A stretch of DNA of 64,000 nt from positions 682,001 through 746,000 of the forward strand of contig NW_026731685.1 of assembly GCF_028476545.1 (NCBI RefSeq), in the 5' to 3' direction. Source of the stretch: Physella acuta (lineage: Eukaryota; Mollusca; Gastropoda; Physidae). Below are positions 49,567 to 60,900 of the stretch, piece after piece. The translations under genes were made by a program, and so were the position numbers. Position 1 is the stretch's first letter, and each line of letters opens with the position of its first letter. The notes below the pieces were generated by a model. The model worked only from the letters and a program-made list of their open reading frames with translations. It was not told where the DNA came from and ran no database searches.

Positions 49567-49969
49567 CAGAGGCATAGCGAGGGGGGGGGGGGCGGGGGGA
49601 CGACATATGTCCCCGGGCGCCGACCTTAGGGGGGGCGCCAAATTGAAAGTTTGAGGGGGGGGGGGGGTGCAAATGAAAAGTTCGAGGGGGGGGGGGGTGC
49701 AAATCGAAAGTTTGAGGGGGGGTGCAAATGAAAAGTTCGAGGGGGGGGGGGGTGCAAATCGAAAGTTTGCTCCCGAGGGGGGCGCCAAATTGAAAGTTTG
49801 AGGGGGGGGTGCAAATGAAAAGTTCGAGGGGGGGGTGCAAATCGAAAGTTTGAGGGGGGGGTGCAAATGAAAAGTTCGAGGGGGGGGTGCAAATCGAAAA
49901 TTTGCTCCCGAGGGGGGCGCCAAATTGAAAGTATGTCCCCGGGCGCCGGGAAGGGTCGCTACGCCTCTG
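49567..49969. mobile_element. hAT-type MITE with G-rich internal tandem repeat
   Basis: Starts CAGAGGCATAGCGAGG and ends TCGCTACGCCTCTG, with a perfect 8-bp duplication ATAAGACA (49559-49566 and 49970-49977). The interior is a run of about ten units of GTGCAAAT(G/C)(A/G)AAAGTT plus 7-14 G. The long minus-strand proline-rich frames here are by-products of the G-runs. Confidence 0.9.
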
Positions 49970-50199
49970 ATAAGACATAAGACTCACACAGCTATGAAAA
50001 TGATGTCACACCTCGCGCTTCACCTCATTATACACAAATTTTAATATTTAACTTACATTTTTGCAATGTTTTCCATCAAAATGGGGATGTAACCGACAAC
50101 CAATATAAAACGAAATAATACAGCTTGAGTTATTAGCTAGATCTATATCTAGATCTAGGTAGATTTAACCTAGGTCTACTACACTTAAGCTAATTCGTC

Positions 50200-50428
50200 C
50201 AGTGGCGTAGCCAGGATCGTCTCAAGGGGGGGGGGGGTTCCAATTTTTACCCGGGGACAAACTTTCGATTTGCACCCCCCCCCCCCCCCCTCAAACTTTC
50301 GATTTGCACCCCCCTCAAAATTTCGATTTACACCCCCCCCCCTCATACTTTATATACCTATACCGAGGGGTCTATGGGGGGGGGGGTTTGACCCCCCTCT
50401 AACCCCCCCCCCTCTGCCTACGCCACTG
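50200..50428. mobile_element. hAT-type MITE
   Basis: Starts CAGTGGCGTAGCCAGG and ends CCTACGCCACTG, with a perfect 8-bp duplication AATTCGTC (50192-50199 and 50429-50436). Interior carries CAAACTTTCGATTTGCACCC units, the inverse of those in the element at 49567-49969, so the two belong to one family. Confidence 0.9.
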
Positions 50429-50436
50429 AATTCGTC

Positions 50437-50955
50437 TAAAATCAGAGTTTCTTTCAGGTATTTCTGCTGTAGGCTCTCGTTGCTTGCTTTTTTTTTTCTT
50501 GTTGTTTTTCTTCAAAATATTTTTTTTATTAAATTTGTACACACACACAAACGAAGAAGGGCCCACGAGTTTGTAAGTGTGTGCATTAGTACGTATGTTT
50601 GTGTGTGTGTACGTGTGTGTGTGTGTGCGTGTGACACCAATGGAACGATAGTTGTACGTTTGATTGTGCTGTGCTTAAATAATTTAGCATTTTGTCGATG
50701 TTCTTACTTTTTTTTTTTTACTGAATTGTTAACTATGATTTGTGATCTGTTTATCATAGTTTATGGGTTATTTTTCTATTCCTATTAAAAGTTGTGTGAT
50801 ATATGGCTAAAATAAATGTATATCTTTTTCACTGATTTGTGCCATTGTCATAAAATAGTTTTCATTATGTAATAGGCAAAATGAAAACATTTTGTTTTTT
50901 AAATGCTATTTAAAAGTGCATGTTACAAAATAACACAACTTTTGAAATGTATTAA
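50437..50955. other. Spacer with a GT-rich stretch
   Basis: A (GT)n-like patch lies at 50580-50632. No gene recognised. Confidence 0.4.
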
Positions 50956-51217
50956 TGGGTCGTCCATAAATGACGTCACACTCGGGGGAGGGTGGTCCGT
51001 AATTTTGTGAAGGTGTGTGATGAGGGGGAGGGGTTCAGATGGTGCGACGTCACACTTTTGCATTATAAAAAAGCAATGTTAGAAAACGAATGTTAGACGT
51101 TATTTCGCGTTTTAGAAAACTGTTTTAATAAATTGCAATAGGAATTTATTAAAATACTCTATTTTGACAGTGTTCAGACAAGATTTTGGAAAAACATCGA
51201 TGTTTTTTAAGAAAAAT
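50956..51217. mobile_element. Left half of a Harbinger-like MITE, cut by the Helentron-like element
   Basis: GGGTCGTCCATAAATGACGT followed by CACACTCGGGGG and about 200 further bases match the left part of the complete element at 54651-55028. The match stops where the Helentron-like sequence starts. Confidence 0.75.
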
Positions 51218-53233
51218 TCTCTCTATATAAAAAGCAATGTATGTTTGTTTGTTTGTTTGTCCTTTATGCATTACTACACCTCTCATCACATCGCCGTGAA
51301 ACTTTGGGAAGATGTTGAGAATATTCCTGGGGAGGTTTCTGCGAAAAAAAAATTTCAAATTCGCAGGGGTGGCGCCCCGGCAGGGCGCGATTTGTTTTTT
51401 CTCTATATACGGTAGGCATGAAACTTTGGTGAGTTCGTTATAAAACACTAGGGAAGGGTTCTGTAAAAAAATCATTTTTGATTTCACAAGGGCGGCGCTA
51501 CGGGAGGGTGCGATTTTTCTCTATGTGCTGTATATAAAGATAAAAGTCGAATTTGGTTTGACACCATTCATCCGATCACCATCAAATTTTGGTGAGTTTA
51601 TAAGAACACTCTTGAATAGGTTTTTAATTTCGCAAGGGCGGCACCACGAAAGGGTTCAATTTTTCTCTATATACGGTATATAAAAAAAAAATAAAAAGTG
51701 AATTGCCGTGACACCGTTCACACGATTGCCATGAAACTTTGGGAAGATGTTCAGAATATTCCTGGGGAGGTTTCTGCGCTAAAAACATTTTCAAATTCGC
51801 AGAGGTGGCGCCCCGACAGGGCGCGATTTGTTTTCTCTCTATTTATGGTATATAAAAATAAAAGTCATTGCGGTCTCACAACGTTCATTCGTTAGCCATC
51901 AAACTTCAGGGACTTGAGAACACTCCAGGGAAGGGTTCTTTTAAAAAAAAATCATTTTTATTTTCGCAAGGGCGGCGCCACAGGAGAGTGCGATTTTCTC
52001 TATATACGGTATATAAAAATAAACGTCGATTGCGCTTTCACGGCGTTATTCCGATCGCCATTAAACTTTGGGGAGTTGATTAGAACTTTCTTGGGAAAGT
52101 TTCTGTTAAAATTTATTTTTTTTAATTTCGCAAGGGCGGCGCCACGGAATTGTGGGATTTTTCTCTATATACGGTATATAAAAAAAGACGATTGCGGTTC
52201 GACACAGTTTATCCCGATGCCATAAAACTTTAGGGAGTTGATGAATACTCCCTAGAAGGTTTCTGGGGTGGGAGGGGGGAATATGGGTGGATGGTGGGGA
52301 AGGGGGATTTAATTTTGCATGGGCAGCCCCCCGGCAGGATACGATTTGGAGCCCTGGTCTTTCTCGTGAGCGCTATGGCGACTAAGTTCGGTCTAAACAG
52401 TGTGATAGACAATGGATAAGATGGGGCGTTACAAACGCTCACTAAATTGAATCAGGCGTGTTGTCTGGCGCCCTGGTATGGTGCGATTAGGCTGCAAATA
52501 AAAATGTCTGTTTCGGCTCGCAAAGTCTCACATGGGCCGCTGAGGGCCATGTAATACGTTTTATTTTAATAATCAGAAAAATTAAACAATGTTAGATTAT
52601 TAACTGGTATGTTTCTTTTTGTCCGTAAAAAATCCCAACAGTTTCGTCACTTTGCGAATGATGCAATTAGCAACTATTTTTAGATAATCCAATGAGAAAT
52701 TATTGAGATCGAGCATCTAATAATAGACCATTAGTAACGCTAACATATTGCATCAGTCACACTGATGTTTAAAACGCGTCAAATAATTTGTTTACGTGTT
52801 AAATAACAAATCATGTTAATTTGTGTCACTTTAGTGAATGACGCAATCTGCATCATTGTTAACAGGATGCTATTTTAAGGAGCCAGGGGTCGTACGCCGC
52901 GCCTATGCGTTAGTGATATCGGGGGGGGGGGGGCTCCTGAGAGCGCCCCTCTACGTCCCTGACACATGGGCGGTCACCAAAGTGTGTTCTATCTGGTTAT
53001 TTCGGTTAGTTATTAATGTACACTCAAGGTTTTCACGCTGTAGTGTAGGTATACCCGTGTCCCGATATTTATGATCCAAGCGCAGGCATTGTTTACATTT
53101 AAATAACTCACTTAGAAAAAACAGTCTTGCTTCTAAAAATATAGGATTGGTAACGCATAGATTAAACCCTTCTTATATATTTCGTCGGACTTCCTTCTAT
53201 TCCCGCGGCAACGCGCGGGGACGGGTACGCTAG
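51218..53233 (+). mobile_element. Non-autonomous Helentron/Helitron-like element
   Basis: Proposed 5' end TCTCTCTATATAAAAAGC; proposed 3' end has the hairpin CCCGCG-GCAACG-CGCGGG, then GACGGGTACG and CTAG followed by T, the Helitron pattern of a 3' hairpin just before CTRR. The interior holds about six diverged units of roughly 160 bp (51400-52330), each with TCTCTATATACGGTATA and GGGCGGCGCC. No Rep/helicase seen. The segment 52330-53150 lacks repeats and may be unrelated sequence. Family call is inference from the ends. Confidence 0.5.
51400..52330 (+). repeat. Diverged tandem repeat of about 160 bp
   Basis: TCTCTATATACGGTATATAA-type words fall near 51400, 51508, 51661, 51833, 51997 and 52159. 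Each is followed by a CCAT(C/G/T)AAACTTTGG(G/T)GA-like block and an AATTTCGCAAGGGCGGCGCC-like block. Open frames in both directions are short and shift between units. Confidence 0.8.
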
Positions 53234-53327
53234 TATATATATATATATAATTTTTCTCTTTCGGAGGGGGGGGGGGGACAACAACATTAGGTGCCACGCG
53301 GGTGACGCCCGACCTCGCTACGTCACT
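53234..53327 (-). mobile_element. Single arm of the hAT-type MITE
   Basis: (TA)n, a G-run and GGTGCCACGCGGGTGACGCC then CGACCTCGCTACGTCACTG match one arm of the element at 40034-40506. The other arm is absent; the Helentron-like 3' end directly abuts the (TA)n. Confidence 0.7.
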
Positions 53328-53939
53328 GTGTGTGCGCATGTGGGGGAGGGAGGGGCGGCTTTTGCATTATGATGGTGTACAAGGTGGGAGCTGTCGCACT
53401 TTGATAAAGATGCGCAAGGTAGGGGTGGGGGGGGGGGGGTCACACTTTGGAGATGGTGGAGGCTGTTTGATACAATTTTTCATTAAAAGTATTTTTAAAA
53501 TGTCTAATGGCGTTGTCAATATACTGTTATTGGGGTCTTTTAACCCAGCATTCCAACTAGCAGGTAAACTACAAACTATAACTATAATCTTATTATAGGT
53601 CGGTCTCTATGACAGCGCAGTGGGGATGAATTGAAATTCGGTCATAACTTACGACGCATCATTTTTTGCTTGTCTATCAGTATCAGTATCATTATCAGAC
53701 TGGGGTAGGGGAGATAAATCGAAAATGGAACGTTGTAGGTCAAACTGTTTATTAAAGTGTGGATTTAATCAATATAGATCTAGTATTCATCAAAATCAAT
53801 CATTTTTTTAAGGCTGACCTAGACAAGTCTAAGTTAAAGTAAGATCTAGAATCTAGATCTTAGAGTTTAGATCCTACTCAAGCTAGGCCTGGGCTTGATT
53901 GAAAGAAGATTTCACATCCTGACGATATGTTTTGTTTAA
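53328..53939. other. G-rich spacer upstream of the Pro/Tyr-rich gene
   Basis: G-runs at 53340-53440 and unique sequence after. An ATCTAGATCT-rich patch starts near 53840. No gene recognised. Confidence 0.4.
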
Positions 53940-54650
53940 TTGCCGACCAATCAAACTCTAGCAAATATTTTACTGCTGCTGCGCTAAATAATGTCGCCAT
54001 TATTTCCTTTAATAAACTAATCTAAATCATAATAACCCATTGAAATTAAGGGCTGGGTTACCGTTTTTTGGTAAGTTTTCTCATTCCTTTTATTTGTCAC
54101 TTGTCACAATTACAAATTGTTACAATTAGGAATTTTAATGCCCATGCCCGAGGTTCATCCAGAACGTCTGGGTTCATTAAAATGATTTGCCGCTTTGTCT
54201 CTAGATTCTAGATCTAGCAGAGTTCAGAGTAGTATGTCTAGATCTAGATCTAGATTAGATCTATTGATTCTATTCTAGATTCTAGATCTATTAGATATAG
54301 ATCTACTAGATCTAGCTAAAAAGATAATTAATTAATTTAGATAGGCCTATCTACTCAACTCTAGATATAAATCTTAATCTACGTTTAGTAATTTTAAGTT
54401 TAGTTTTTAGTACTGTACTAGTACTAGTCTAGTGTATAGTATAGAGTCTAGTAACTAGTTAGTATACACTATACACTGTATACTTGTATACTCATACTGT
54501 ATAACTATACTAATAGACTAATTAATAATTAATACTATACAAACTATAATCATCATATAATGTACATGTATCTATAATTTATTTATATTTATAATGTTAT
54601 TAAAATAAGTAGTAAGTAGCCTATCATAGAGTAAGTTAGTAAAAGCCTAT

Positions 54651-55028
54651 GGGGTCATCCATAAATGATGTCACACTCTTAGGGGGGTCCATAATTTTGT
54701 GACGATGTGTGATGAGGGGGGGGGGGGGGGTTCAGATGTTGTGACGTGACACTTTTGCATTATAAAAAAGAAATGTTAGAAAACGAATTTTAGATGTTAT
54801 TTCGCATTTTAGTTAACTGTTTTAATAAATTGTAATAGTTTAAACAAGATTTTTAGAAAAATATCAATGTTTTAAAAAAATTCAACTGCAATTTTGAGGG
54901 GGGTTGTAGGTTGAGGTGTGACGTCATTTTAGGGGGGGGGGTCTGGCTTTTTGTGACAACCTGCGACGGAGGGGAGGGGGGAGGTAAAAATCGTCAAAAA
55001 AAGCATGACATCATTTATGGATGACCCC
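54651..55028. mobile_element. Harbinger-like MITE, complete
   Basis: Perfect-looking terminal inverted repeats GGGGTCATCCATAAATGATG and CATCATTTATGGATGACCCC, flanked by TAT on both sides (54648-54650 and 55029-55031). Interior has G-runs and no frame. It ends 90 bp before the acceptor of the Pro/Tyr-rich gene's coding exon. Confidence 0.85.
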
Positions 55029-55139
55029 TATTGTATTGCATAACCATGCATAAGATAATTCTTTTATTTGTGCCTGGTTTATTAAGTTAATATTCTTTTC
55101 TTTTGCACTACTTCCAGTTCTCATCAATTCAAAACTACA

Positions 55140-55673
55140 ATGTATTATGCAGGCGTACCAGCCAGTAGTGCTACAAATATCTCAGGTCAAACTTCAGAAA
55201 AGCCAGGAATTTATATGCCAGCACCCAGTCCCTATGCACCTGCAGGATATCCAACTAACCAACCAGGACTCCCCCCTGGACTTGCACCACGATATGCTGC
55301 TGCCCCTCAAGCTTTTGCAGTAGTGTCCAATGCAAGTCCTAATGGTTATACTATTTCACCAGCTTTTCACTCACTACCATATTCTAGCTTTCAAGGTATT
55401 CCTTCTTCCACTCTTGCCTACATACCTGCTGCACAGTATCCTGGATTGGGCTACCCAACATTAGGTCCACGAACAGCTGCTCCTTATCCTGTCCAAGCTG
55501 GAGCTCCACTAATTGCAGCAAGTTTTTCCCCTATGTCTGGTGCCCTACCAGCCCCAAGTGCTCGGCCCTATCCTGTTGGTCACATAGCTGCTTATCCTCC
55601 AGGTTATCCATTGCCCACAGGCTCTGCTCCTATACCATATCATGGGGCAACTGCATTTGGTCCACCTTATTAA
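55140..55673 (+). CDS. Pro/Tyr/Ala-rich protein, 177 residues, function unknown
   Basis: A single-exon frame in the exon starting at 55118. The whole chain is low-complexity, built from Pro, Ala, Tyr, Gly and Ser, with many PY and GYP steps (PYAPAGYPTNQPGLPPG, APYPVQAGAP, HIAAYPPGYPLPTG), ending AFGPPY. No signal peptide, membrane helix, Cys or charged cluster is visible. Such chains occur in WW-binding adaptors and in disordered tails of RNA-binding proteins, but I do not recognise the family. The frame upstream of the ATG is open to the acceptor (SHQFKTT), so the protein could extend into an earlier exon. The upstream exon ending at 54070 has stops, which favours this ATG. Confidence 0.75.
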   Translation: MYYAGVPASSATNISGQTSEKPGIYMPAPSPYAPAGYPTNQPGLPPGLAPRYAAAPQAFAVVSNASPNGYTISPAFHSLPYSSFQGIPSSTLAYIPAAQYPGLGYPTLGPRTAAPYPVQAGAPLIAASFSPMSGALPAPSARPYPVGHIAAYPPGYPLPTGSAPIPYHGATAFGPPY

Positions 55674-57421
55674 CCCTTATAAAGATGTTTCTTGAAATAG
55701 TGATGATGGCAAATTTTAAAAAGCTATAAAGTAGGTGCACCTGCAGTATTGAATTTAACTTTATTTGAACACAAACTGATTGCTCATTTGTTATAGATAT
55801 GTTCATGAGATGTTCATGATAATGTTCCCATTATTTGCCAATTTTCCAGGTGATAATATACAAACTTCTCTCTGCCATAATATTAAATTCTTAGCTGTTT
55901 TAATTACAATCTTTGTTTATTTGGGTGCAGTTGGTGAACCATCTATTACCACCTATATTTTGTAAATTGGTTGTTAATCATTCTGTTATAATATGCATTT
56001 GACTCAGAGGAGCAACGCATTCTTCCTTGCCTTGTGTAAAACATTCCCTTTTTAAGTTTGTTAATTAGCAAATCCTTCTACACAGATTTTATTCATATTT
56101 CCTTCAATAGTTATTTTAAACATTTGGAAACAAAACAAAATATATCTCTATACAGTAACATTATAGAAGTTTTTGTAAATGGTAAAAACTTATTTGTAAC
56201 ATTGTAAATGTGCTATATTGTGATGCCCTGATATTGTAATGTTTTTTCGACACATTTTAAAGCAAATATTCATGACAAAAATAAGTTTTGAAAGCTGTAC
56301 TGTAACACAATTGTCTCCTTAAGACGCAGGAAAAAGTTTTTCCTTACAGATACTAACTACAAGTCTTTTAAAATGTAAATCATTGTATGCACAAAGTATT
56401 TTAAAATAATTTTCAAAAATAATATATACAATATATATGTATAAGTATAAAAATGTCCAAATTTTAACTTGCTTCTGGTGTGTTGACTAGTAAACCCTGT
56501 GTTGGTATACAGTTGAAAATTATAGAAGTACTTTATTTGACATACTAATTTTTTGCTATTACTACCATCATGAGAAATCATGGTGCAAATTAAATTTTAA
56601 TGCAATTTTACACCTTACTAGTTCAGAATATGGATTGAAGTTTTCAAATTTGATAAGCATTTTAAAATAACAAAGTAAATCAACTATTTTATGTGTAGAG
56701 TTTTACATAATTGTTGACTTTTTGTTGTCAAAAAGCTTATGACAGTTAAGTCACTGAGATGGTGCTTAAGAAAGTTATTTTTCCAGTTCTTATACTGCCA
56801 TAAGTAACCTTTACTTAAACTACAGTGATGCTAATGTCAGTGCAACAGTTACTTCTTCCATCCATGGTTGTATAATCTAAGATATGATTGGTTACCCATT
56901 CTTCTTCATGAAATGTGTTACTTCCATTATTTTGATATTAATAGTTGATACTATTTAAAAAAACAAAACAAATCTTGTTGCACAGCCAACAGTAAAATGG
57001 ATGCAAAATTTTGAGCTTTTGCTCTAACATGGGTGCTTTGTGTATTTTAATTTCTTGTGACTCAACTTTTGAGCTTGTAATAATTAATGAAATTATTTTT
57101 TCATCAGTTTTCCCTCACTCCAGCTGGATTATTTTGTATCAGTTTTTATGGGGGCATGACTAGTACCAGTAACTGGGTTAATGTGAGGTTGTGTACAATT
57201 ATTTTACTTTATGTATAGACCCATGATCTCCACAATATATTGTAATGGTTTATTATTTATTCTCTACTAAAGAACTTTAGGCCAGAGTCGCTCTGCCATT
57301 GTCATTTCAATCTGTTAGGTGCTTAGGTCTAGTTTTAAAAGTTACTATGAATAACCACAGGCTTTATGCAGTCCCATGGACTTTTTACTCTTAGAAAGTT
57401 TTGTGTGCATGTTGTCAATTT

Positions 57422-57427
57422 AATAAA
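57422..57427 (+). terminator. Poly(A) signal of the Pro/Tyr-rich gene
   Basis: AATAAA in TTTAATAAAGTATATAC, about 1.75 kb after the stop codon at 55673. Confidence 0.6.
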
Positions 57428-57586
57428 GTATATACAAAGGTAAAATTAAATCACAGTATAGTTGTATTTTTCTTGCCTGTTCAAACTGTTAGTAACAGGG
57501 ATTAACAATAAAATAAAGTTTTTAATCAAAACCCTTGTTTTGTCAAGTATTGCAATAAAAATACATAAAAAATTCAATTCCAACAT

Positions 57587-57592
57587 TTTATT
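57587..57592 (-). terminator. Poly(A) signal of SNRPD1
   Basis: TTTATT on plus (AATAAA on minus), 327 bp after the SNRPD1 stop. The two convergent 3' ends are separated by only about 150 bp. Confidence 0.5.
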
Positions 57593-57918
57593 TAAACAAC
57601 ACTGGAAATTTCCTTTAAAAAAGTCACAATGTACCATAATCATTCATTCAACGTTCATGCATCTCAAACATGTATTTAAGAATGAAATTAAAAGTCAGAA
57701 TGTGTTAAAATGAAGAGTGCAAGTACTGTGCACTAAAACAAAACATTTAAGATAAAAAAATTTCTTCACCAATTACAGTGTACAAGAAATACAATTAAGC
57801 ACAATAACTAAAAAAAAATACTATACAAACATTCTGTTTGATCCCCATGAACTATTTACATATGTAAGGGGAATGAAATATTTTAACAGGAAGAAGTTTT
57901 CTACATGATCTAGCTGCT

Positions 57919-60900
57919 TTACCTCCTTCCACCTCTTGGCCCACCACCACGGCCACCCCCACCTCCTCCTCCACCACCACCACCACCTCTTGGCCCACCC
58001 CTGCCTCGTCCTCTAGGCCCACCTCTTCCTCTTCCTCTACCACCTAGTGCAGCTGAAAAGACAAACAAGTAGAGAATTATGGAAGTTTTCAAAATTATAA
58101 TACACAAACCTGAAAAATAAGAACACTCAATAAAATTCATGGATATTAGACATTTAAAATATAAATGCAGATATAGTAATAAGAAGAAAATCAGCAAATA
58201 ACTCAACATTTTAATGTGACCAACAGTCCGAAAATTATTTTTTGAAACTATTGAAAGGTAAATTTCTTTAAAGCCCCAATTAAGCAGCTAAAGTGAACAT
58301 GTATTCATAAAGAATACTGATTGGATTTGCTGAAGTCCAAACAAAAGCATAACTGACTTTAATACAGTTCATTTTATAAAATATTCAGAAATAGTTAGCC
58401 GGTAGTAGTGAAAGTTGAAGAAACTTTGAAGAAATCAGCAATAAATATTATCCGACAAGACACATCATTTCATGGAATCCACAAGGATCAAGAGGAAAAT
58501 AGGGAGACCCATAAATGTCTGGCACTGAGAAGTGTAAAGACAAATAAATTATTAAGGGAAAAAATGGAAAGGACAAAAAAGAATTAAAAGAATGTTGAAA
58601 AGTTTTAATAAAAGTTCTTTACTACTTTGTACTACATTAGTGTAGAGTGAAAATCTATTTAAATATAAGCGCCAGCCTAAGGTAAGAATCGAATCCCAAA
58701 GTGTAAGCTTATGGCATTAATGACTCAATAGAATGCAATTTAACTAACAATCAGACGTCGCCAGGCAGGAGGTGCAAACTGCACAGAGTGACACCATTTA
58801 TGGGGTGACACTTAGTAAAAATATAGAAAAATATAAATAGATTAAAACAAAAAACCTTTATAGCAAAAAGCTTTTAAATGCACTGAAAATAAGAAAATAA
58901 AGCAAATTTGCTTTCCTTAATAAAAAGCTTTTGTCAATAAATATGTAAAAAATCTTGTGAGCAACCAAAGCTTTCATATATAGCTTATACCTTTTTTGGG
59001 TGTGTTTGTGTGTTTGACACCATGAGATGCCCCACCAGGTGACACCTGACATAGTGACTCCACTGCTAACTGTTTAAAATAATTCTCACTAAGCTTGCTT
59101 TAATAACTTCCAATGCAATTTTGATAGAGATAGTAAAAAAAACAGCTCATAAAATATTTTATGGTTAGAATTATATTAACACACTAATTAATTAATTTAA
59201 TAAAATCTTTAAAAACTTTATACAAGTACAAGGTACTTACGCTTTCCTCCCTCCCTCTTCCCACGAGCTTTTGAACGTGGAGCATCATCAATAAGCAGAG
59301 TGTCAAGGGGCAAACTTTCAGGCAGAACATAATAACGTATGTTGTTACCACGAATACTTAATGAATCCAACTGTTGTGTTTCCTTATTTTTTACAGTAAG
59401 CTTTACTGCTTTTAAATGTGTGTTCATGCTCACATCAACACCTGTATTAACAGAAGGGTTCAGTTAGCAAAGTACCAGCACCACAGAGTAATATGGAATA
59501 CAACTAATTAAGAAGCAACAATGTACACATCCAGATTATATTTTAATTTATCTTGAAGAATACACTATTTTTTTAAATAGCCTAAAATCTGATTGAGGTT
59601 AATGTCTTGCCTGTAACTGTTCCTGTAACTTGTGTTCCATTTTTCAACTCTATGGTGACTGTTTCATGACTAAGCTTCATGAGAAACCTTAAAATGTGAG
59701 AGATAAAATAAAAATTATTCATGTAGGTTTAGCCATTTGATTTTCTGAAAATTAGGGAAGCAGATTTAAATTTGTGGCAAAGTATACAGGAATCTTCTTG
59801 AAAAAAAACTTTAGTGAAGGCCTCAAGGTTAAAAGAAAAACATGTATATTGATTATACGATCATTGATCCTTCTTTTACTAACTAATCAAGTCTGCTGGC
59901 TAGTTTTTGTAACAGAAAACTACAATTTTTTTGAATGGTAAAATCCATTAAATTTATCATGGTATTTTACAATATAAAATTTGGTAAATTTTTCTTTATA
60001 GAAAAGATAATTAGGCCTACCTAACTTAGATACACACAAATAAAACTTATTAATTAAGAAGTTAGATTTTTTCACCCCTTAATAAATATTAGCTGATATA
60101 CAGACGTGTATTTTTCAAGATGGGAATTACTATGATAAAGCATGTTTGCTGTCTGCTCTGTCATGAATTAAGTAGATTTTGTTCAACTATTAAATGCAAC
60201 AAAGACTTCATTTCTTCATTTATATTTAAATAAATGTGTTGTCCACTTTTCTTTTGTTTAAAAAAAATTTAATGTTTGTTGTTGATGACCCACCTTATAT
60301 TTAGGTTAGATTTTAAAGAGTACAGCCCCTTTTCTTAGGATTGAGCACAAGAGAAATGTGTCGCTGTCTAGAAGTTAAAAGGTGAAGTAAGCAGAAAAGG
60401 AATCAGTGCTATAGACGTGTAGGGATGGACTGGGCATAAATTGAAAGAAATGGAATAAACATCAACAAACAGGCACTAGTCTAAGTCCACAGGGAAAAAG
60501 AAAAGTGGGCAGACTAAGAACATGCTGCACAAATATCAAGCAAGGGTTGCAGAATTAAGACTAACATGGACCCAACTGAAAAGCGCTATACAGAACTGAG
60601 TCCAGTGGATATCCGTAGATGGAGCCCTAAGCACAACTAGGGGCCTCACATGATTAAGTAAGAGAATTCAATAATCTGCTAACAGGGTGAGGTAAAATTG
60701 TACTTATATTTCTAGACTTAGACAGGGCCTAGTGCCAAATCATAGTCTTATTCCATTACTCTGCAAGATGTTTTGGAGATGACAGATTTCACGCATGTCT
60801 CACATTTTGTCAACACCCACAAATACATTTTAATGGTATTGATCACAAATTAAAAGTGGATTTCAATATTAATTTAGGCATTAACTTTGGTTTCATGTTG

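Larger units (their letters stand above)
53940..57440 (+). other. Transcription unit of the Pro/Tyr/Ala-rich protein gene (inferred)
   Basis: A CCAAT word lies at 53947 (ACCAATCAAA). A probable 5' UTR exon ends at 54070 with TTTTTTG|GTAAGT. The intron holds an (AGATCT)n patch and a MITE, and ends at a strong acceptor TTTTGCACTACTTCCAG (55117). The second exon carries the whole reading frame and a 1.75 kb AT-rich 3' UTR ending after AATAAA at 57422-57427. The unit converges on SNRPD1, whose own signal lies about 150 bp farther on. Confidence 0.55.

Noticed and set aside
49432-49987. Proline-rich minus-strand frames
   Set aside because: They are translations of C/G-runs and units inside a hAT-type MITE with a perfect target duplication.
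51149-52225. Recurring peptides such as KLWEDVENIPGEV in several frames
   Set aside because: They come from a 160-bp non-coding tandem repeat; frames shift and break between units.
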